Of a DNA stretch of 64,000 nt, positions 60,348-64,000 are shown piece by piece. A program made the position numbers and the translations under genes. The stretch is from contig NZ_JAPHPW010000015.1 in assembly GCF_026241515.1 (NCBI RefSeq), positions 1 to 64,000 on the forward strand, in the 5' to 3' direction. Under the pieces are notes generated by a model that had not been told where the DNA came from, made no database searches, and worked only from the letters and a program-made list of their open reading frames with translations. This DNA is from Vibrio sp. 14G-20 (GTDB lineage Bacteria; Pseudomonadota; Gammaproteobacteria; Enterobacterales; Vibrionaceae). Within the stretch, counting starts at the first letter, position 1, and each line of letters begins with the position of its first letter.

Positions 60348-61637
60348 CTATGCCATATAGTTAGCAGGCATCTCGATACGAGCTACGCCAGATTCAACAG
60401 CCGCTTCCGCAACTGCTCGTGCTACGCGAGGAAGTAGGCGTGGGTCCATTGGCTTAGGAATGATGTAGCCTTTACCGAACTCCAGTGCAGTCTCGCCCGC
60501 AGCTGCTAGTACTTCAGCTGGAACTTCTTCTTTCGCTAGTTCACGAATCGCTTTAACCGCCGCTAGCTTCATTTCATCATTAATTTCGCTTGCACGCACA
60601 TCTAGTGCACCACGGAAAATGAATGGGAAACAAAGTACGTTGTTTACTTGGTTAGGGTAATCACTGCGGCCTGTACCCATGATAAGGTCAGAACGAACTT
60701 CGTGAGCAAGCTCTGGCTTGATCTCAGGATCTGGGTTTGAACATGCAAACACAACTGGCTTATCAGCCATCAGTGTTAGTGCTTCAGCTGGAAGCAGGTT
60801 AGGACCAGATACACCCAAGAATAGGTCAGCGCCTTCGATAACATCTTCAAGCGTGCGCTTATCAGTGTTGTTTGCGAACAGCTCTTTGTATTCGTTTAGG
60901 TCGTCACGACGAGTGTGGATCACACCTTTACGATCAAGCATGTAGATCTTTTCACGCTGAGCGCCGCATTTAATCAGTAGTTCCATACAAGCAACCGCTG
61001 CTGCGCCAGCGCCTAAACAAACGATCTTACACTCTTCAAGTTTCTTACCTTGAAGTTCGATCGCGTTCAGCATACCCGCTGCTGTCACAATCGCAGTACC
61101 GTGTTGGTCATCGTGGAATACCGGAACATCACAACGTTCAATCAGGCGACGTTCAATCTCAAAACAGTCTGGTGCTTTGATGTCTTCTAGGTTAATACCG
61201 CCGAATGTATCTGCGATATTCGCAACCGTATCAACGAACTCATCGATTGTGCGGTGTTTTACTTCAATATCGATAGAATCTAAACCAGCAAAACGCTTAA
61301 ACAGAAGCGCTTTACCTTCCATAACAGGTTTAGAAGCAATAGGGCCAAGGTTACCTAGGCCAAGAATCGCTGTACCGTTAGAGATAACAGCAACCATGTT
61401 GCCCTTACCTGTGTACTTATAAACGTTATCAACGTTCTGTGCGATCTCGCGAACAGGCTCAGCCACGCCTGGGCTGTATGCAAGTGCTAGGTCTTCTGCA
61501 GAGTTTGCAGGCTTCGTCAGTTCTACGGCAATTTTGCCTGGAATCGGGAACTCATGGTAATCAAGAGCTTGCTGACGGAATTGTTCTTGAGGTGATAATT
61601 TTTGAGAGGATTGAGCTTGGCTGCTGTCTTCAGACAT
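60348..61637 (-). CDS. Malic enzyme (short, NAD(P)-dependent)
   Basis: Decarboxylates malate to pyruvate; 429 residues, the short prokaryotic form without the phosphotransacetylase-like tail of E. coli MaeB. LAYSPGVAEPVREIA, FHDDQHGTAIVTAAG, the cofactor loop IVCLGAGAAAVA and VFACSNPDPE are visible. AGGAACC before ATG. NAD or NADP preference cannot be read with confidence. Confidence 0.94.
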   Translation of the reverse strand: MSEDSSQAQSSQKLSPQEQFRQQALDYHEFPIPGKIAVELTKPANSAEDLALAYSPGVAEPVREIAQNVDNVYKYTGKGNMVAVISNGTAILGLGNLGPIASKPVMEGKALLFKRFAGLDSIDIEVKHRTIDEFVDTVANIADTFGGINLEDIKAPDCFEIERRLIERCDVPVFHDDQHGTAIVTAAGMLNAIELQGKKLEECKIVCLGAGAAAVACMELLIKCGAQREKIYMLDRKGVIHTRRDDLNEYKELFANNTDKRTLEDVIEGADLFLGVSGPNLLPAEALTLMADKPVVFACSNPDPEIKPELAHEVRSDLIMGTGRSDYPNQVNNVLCFPFIFRGALDVRASEINDEMKLAAVKAIRELAKEEVPAEVLAAAGETALEFGKGYIIPKPMDPRLLPRVARAVAEAAVESGVARIEMPANYMA

Positions 61638-61971
61638 AGGTGTAGGTTCCTAGGATATTATTATTTGGGGGATCTTGTTCATGTTAATGGATGTACTTCA
61701 AAGTTCCTAGGTGGTTGAAGCCTCTGTCTCATTAAAAAACGAGATTTCACTACTAATAAGACCAGTGAGCAGTTGAAATTACTATCGCTTGTTGAACTTT
61801 CGTGTGGAATTTTGGTGACGAATGATAAGCAAGGAATTGCCGTGCAATAGAATAAAGAGGCAACTTATCGCTAGGTGAGATGGATGCTTGAGTGGGAGTC
61901 AGTGATTTTACAAATTACAGGCAACAAAAAAGGACACCGAAGTGTCCTTTTTCATGTCTAAATAGCGAGAA
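61638..61971. other. Intergenic region, malic enzyme promoter
   Basis: Non-coding apart from the rpmE terminator at its end. GTTCCTAGG occurs twice (61646-61654 and 61703-61711). No other element recognised. Confidence 0.5.
61925..61953 (-). terminator. rpmE terminator
   Basis: AAGGACAC and GTGTCCTT with a UUCG tetraloop on the transcribed (minus) strand, then TTTTTTG: a textbook intrinsic terminator. Confidence 0.95.
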
Positions 61972-62190
61972 TTACTTCTTGCTAGAAAGAGCACCGAAAC
62001 GCTTGTTGAAGCGATCAACACGGCCGCCAGTATCTACGATACGTTGCTTACCAGTGTAGAACGGGTGACATTTGTCACATACGTCTAGGTGGATTGATTC
62101 TTTTGCTAGCGTTGAGTTGAACTCAAATGTGTTGCCGCAAGAACAAGTTGCAGTAACTGCTTTGTATTCTGGGTGGATTCCAGCTTTCAT
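61972..62190 (-). CDS. rpmE: 50S ribosomal protein L31 (zinc type)
   Basis: 72 residues with Cys16, Cys18, Cys38 and Cys41, the zinc-binding (C+) form. MKAGIHPEYK and HPFYTGKQ are typical. GAGG precedes ATG. Divergent from priA as in E. coli. Confidence 0.98.
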   Translation of the reverse strand: MKAGIHPEYKAVTATCSCGNTFEFNSTLAKESIHLDVCDKCHPFYTGKQRIVDTGGRVDRFNKRFGALSSKK

Positions 62191-62521
62191 GGGATAACCT
62201 CAAGTAGGCCGTGTCGCTATACGATTCTAAGCCGCACACCACACGTAGTTTAAAAAAGAAATAAAGACACCGCATCGACACAAAAGAGTGATGAAGCCAT
62301 ACCTTTAAGGCGCAGTATAGTAATGAATCTATAAGGCAGGATCAACTGATTTGATACATTTTTCACCAATTGTCTCTTTATTTCCTTTATCGACCTGAGA
62401 TTTCGGCCGCTCGTTGTCTGTATGCACTAACTCGCCGCCTTCATCCAAACTGCTTCTCGAATTTAAGCTCCTTATCCTTTAGACTGTTCGCTCTCGTCAA
62501 CTCAGATAAAGCCGTCCCTTT
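62191..62521. other. rpmE/priA divergent region
   Basis: 331 bases without a gene, holding the rpmE promoter candidate. The plus-strand priA promoter is not evident. Confidence 0.55.
62317..62345 (-). promoter_or_regulatory. Candidate rpmE promoter
   Basis: Minus-strand TTGATC, 17-base spacer, TACTAT. It gives a leader of about 120 bases, long enough for ribosomal-protein control. Motif only. Confidence 0.45.
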
Positions 62522-64000
62522 ATGCGTCCAATGATTGCCCGCGTGGCACTGCCTGTTCCACTCGACAAGCAGTTCGATTACAAGATTCCAAACCACCTAT
62601 TTCCGATTATTGGTGGACGAGTCTCTGTGCCTTTTGGACGACAAACCTTAACCGGCATTGTCACGGCTCTGGTTAACGAATCTGAATTCGAGCTAGACAA
62701 GCTCAAACCCATTAAAGCCTTATTAGACAACCAGCCTGTTTGGCCGGAATCGGTCTATTCACTGTTAATGTGGTGCAGTCAGTTTTATCAGTACCCTCTT
62801 GGCGAAACCTTTGCCAACGCCCTTCCAAGCGCCCTAAGAAAAGGCAAAGCCGCCGACTTCGCGACGCTGGTAGAATGGCAGTTAACGCCATCAGGTAAAG
62901 ACCAACTGATGCAAGGTTTTGGTCGCGCGGTCAAGCAAGCCAAAGTGATGCGCATGCTTGAACACGGTCCGGTTCCTCATCAAGAGTTCATTGATGAAGA
63001 AGTTGGCAGTGCAGTACTCAAAACGCTAGAAGAGAAAGGCTGGATTGAATCGGTAGAGAAAAAGCCAAAGCGTCAGTCGTGGCCAGTTGACCTTGAAAAC
63101 GACCAAGACAAACCTAAGCTCAATGCCGAACAAGCCATCGCGATTGCGACCGTCAATAGCCAGACCGACTTCGGTTGTTTCCTGTTAGAGGGTGTCACGG
63201 GCTCAGGTAAAACTGAAGTCTACCTGAATATGATCAAACCGATTCTAGACCAAGGTAAACAAGCGTTAGTATTGGTTCCTGAAATAGGCCTGACACCTCA
63301 AACGATTAACCGCTTTAAACGACGCTTTAATGTGCCTGTTGAGGTTATCCACTCAGGTTTAAACGATTCTGAGCGACTGAATGCTTGGTTATCAGCGCGA
63401 GACAAAATAGCAGGCATTGTGATTGGTACGCGCTCGGCTCTGTTCACACCCTTCGCTGATCTGGGAATTATCATTGTCGATGAAGAGCACGATGCCTCTT
63501 ATAAGCAGCAAGATAGCCTACGCTACCACGCTCGTGATGTAGCCATCATGCGTGCTCATAAAGCGCAGATTCCGGTTGTGTTAGGCTCGGCGACTCCGGC
63601 CTTTGAAACGCTGCACAACGCTCAGATCGGTAAATACAGTTACCTCACTCTCACCTCACGTGCGGGTGTCGCACTGCCGACCACCAATAAAGTGTTGGAT
63701 GTGAAGGGTGAATATCTAGAAAGTGGCTTGTCTGCTTCTTTGATTGCTGAGATGCAAAGACACCTCAAAGCGGGCAACCAAGTGATGCTGTTCCTCAATC
63801 GCCGAGGGTTTTCTCCCGCATTGATGTGTCACGATTGTGGTTGGACAGCCGAGTGTAAACGTTGTGATGCTTACTACACCTATCACCAATACAGTAATGA
63901 GATGCGCTGCCACCACTGTGGCTCTCAGCAACATATCGTGCACAATTGCCAAGGTTGTGGGTCTGCGAACTTGGTGACAGTGGGTGTCGGTACCGAACAG
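62522..64000 (+). CDS. priA: Primosomal protein N' (PriA helicase), 3' end cut off by window
   Basis: Replication-restart 3'-5' helicase. 493 codons are visible without a stop. The N-terminal DNA-binding domain starts IARVALPVPLDKQFDY; Walker A GVTGSGKT is at 224-231, DEEH at 320-323, VLGSATPAFET motif III, and the zinc-binding Cys begin at MCHDCGWTAECKRC (436 on) with CHHCGSQ. The start could be ATG 62522 or the ATG 3 codons later. E. coli PriA has 732 residues, so about a third is missing. Confidence 0.97.
   Translation, partial: MRPMIARVALPVPLDKQFDYKIPNHLFPIIGGRVSVPFGRQTLTGIVTALVNESEFELDKLKPIKALLDNQPVWPESVYSLLMWCSQFYQYPLGETFANALPSALRKGKAADFATLVEWQLTPSGKDQLMQGFGRAVKQAKVMRMLEHGPVPHQEFIDEEVGSAVLKTLEEKGWIESVEKKPKRQSWPVDLENDQDKPKLNAEQAIAIATVNSQTDFGCFLLEGVTGSGKTEVYLNMIKPILDQGKQALVLVPEIGLTPQTINRFKRRFNVPVEVIHSGLNDSERLNAWLSARDKIAGIVIGTRSALFTPFADLGIIIVDEEHDASYKQQDSLRYHARDVAIMRAHKAQIPVVLGSATPAFETLHNAQIGKYSYLTLTSRAGVALPTTNKVLDVKGEYLESGLSASLIAEMQRHLKAGNQVMLFLNRRGFSPALMCHDCGWTAECKRCDAYYTYHQYSNEMRCHHCGSQQHIVHNCQGCGSANLVTVGVGTEQ

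Noticed and set aside
1..64000. CRISPR arrays, tRNA or rRNA genes, insertion sequences, prophage genes
   Set aside because: I looked for spaced direct repeats, cloverleaf-like segments and transposase or integrase frames and saw none.

Overview
The window is a stretch of the large chromosome of a Vibrio, most like the Splendidus clade. The genus rests on several markers: an AphA regulator almost identical in family terms to that of V. cholerae, Xds-like secreted nucleases with GlyGly-CTERM tails, a fused ArgH-GNAT arginine enzyme, a peroxiredoxin-glutaredoxin fusion, and a backbone gene order (slyD-kefB/crp/ast/pabA/xds/trpS-dam-aroKB/pilMNOPQ/mrcA/oxyR/argCBGH/ppc/aphA/met/rpmE-priA) that I know from V. 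cholerae chromosome I. Species is inference. I see no tRNA, rRNA, CRISPR array, insertion sequence or phage gene.

Layout. Bases 1-9.5 kb hold slyD, yheV and the KefGB potassium efflux system (minus strand), then yheS, a TIGR02444 gene, yheT, yheU, prkB and crp (plus strand). From 9.6 to 15.5 kb lie a DUF1338 gene, astD, astA, astC/argD (arginine-succinate catabolism, without astB and astE) and pabA. From 15.7 to 24.4 kb, all on the minus strand, is the most unusual block: a porin, a large secreted nuclease with an intact active site, a second large paralogue whose active site looks lost, and a secreted endonuclease I. Next come the conserved aroK-aroB-damX-dam-rpe-gph-trpS cluster, with pilMNOPQ upstream and mrcA divergent from it.

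From 39.5 to 44 kb is an oxidative stress group: oxyR, a divergent OxyR-type site, the Prx-Grx fusion, a flavin disulfide reductase with extra C-terminal cysteines, a RidA protein and a small membrane zinc-ribbon protein. From 44.3 to 51 kb is arginine biosynthesis (argCBG, argH fusion, divergent argE). Then come ppc, the quorum-sensing regulator aphA, the methionine regulon (metF, metBL, metJ with tandem Met boxes), a malic enzyme, rpmE and the first 493 codons of priA, which runs off the end.

How the genes work together. Arginine is both made (argCBGH, argE, shared ArgD/AstC) and degraded (astA, astD) here. The met genes share MetJ operators. The pil genes build the inner-membrane platform and secretin of a type IV pilus; in vibrios that machine takes up DNA, and it lies 8 kb from a set of secreted nucleases and a porin. 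The best candidate for an undescribed system is that porin-nuclease block, in particular the pairing of an intact and an apparently dead secreted nuclease.
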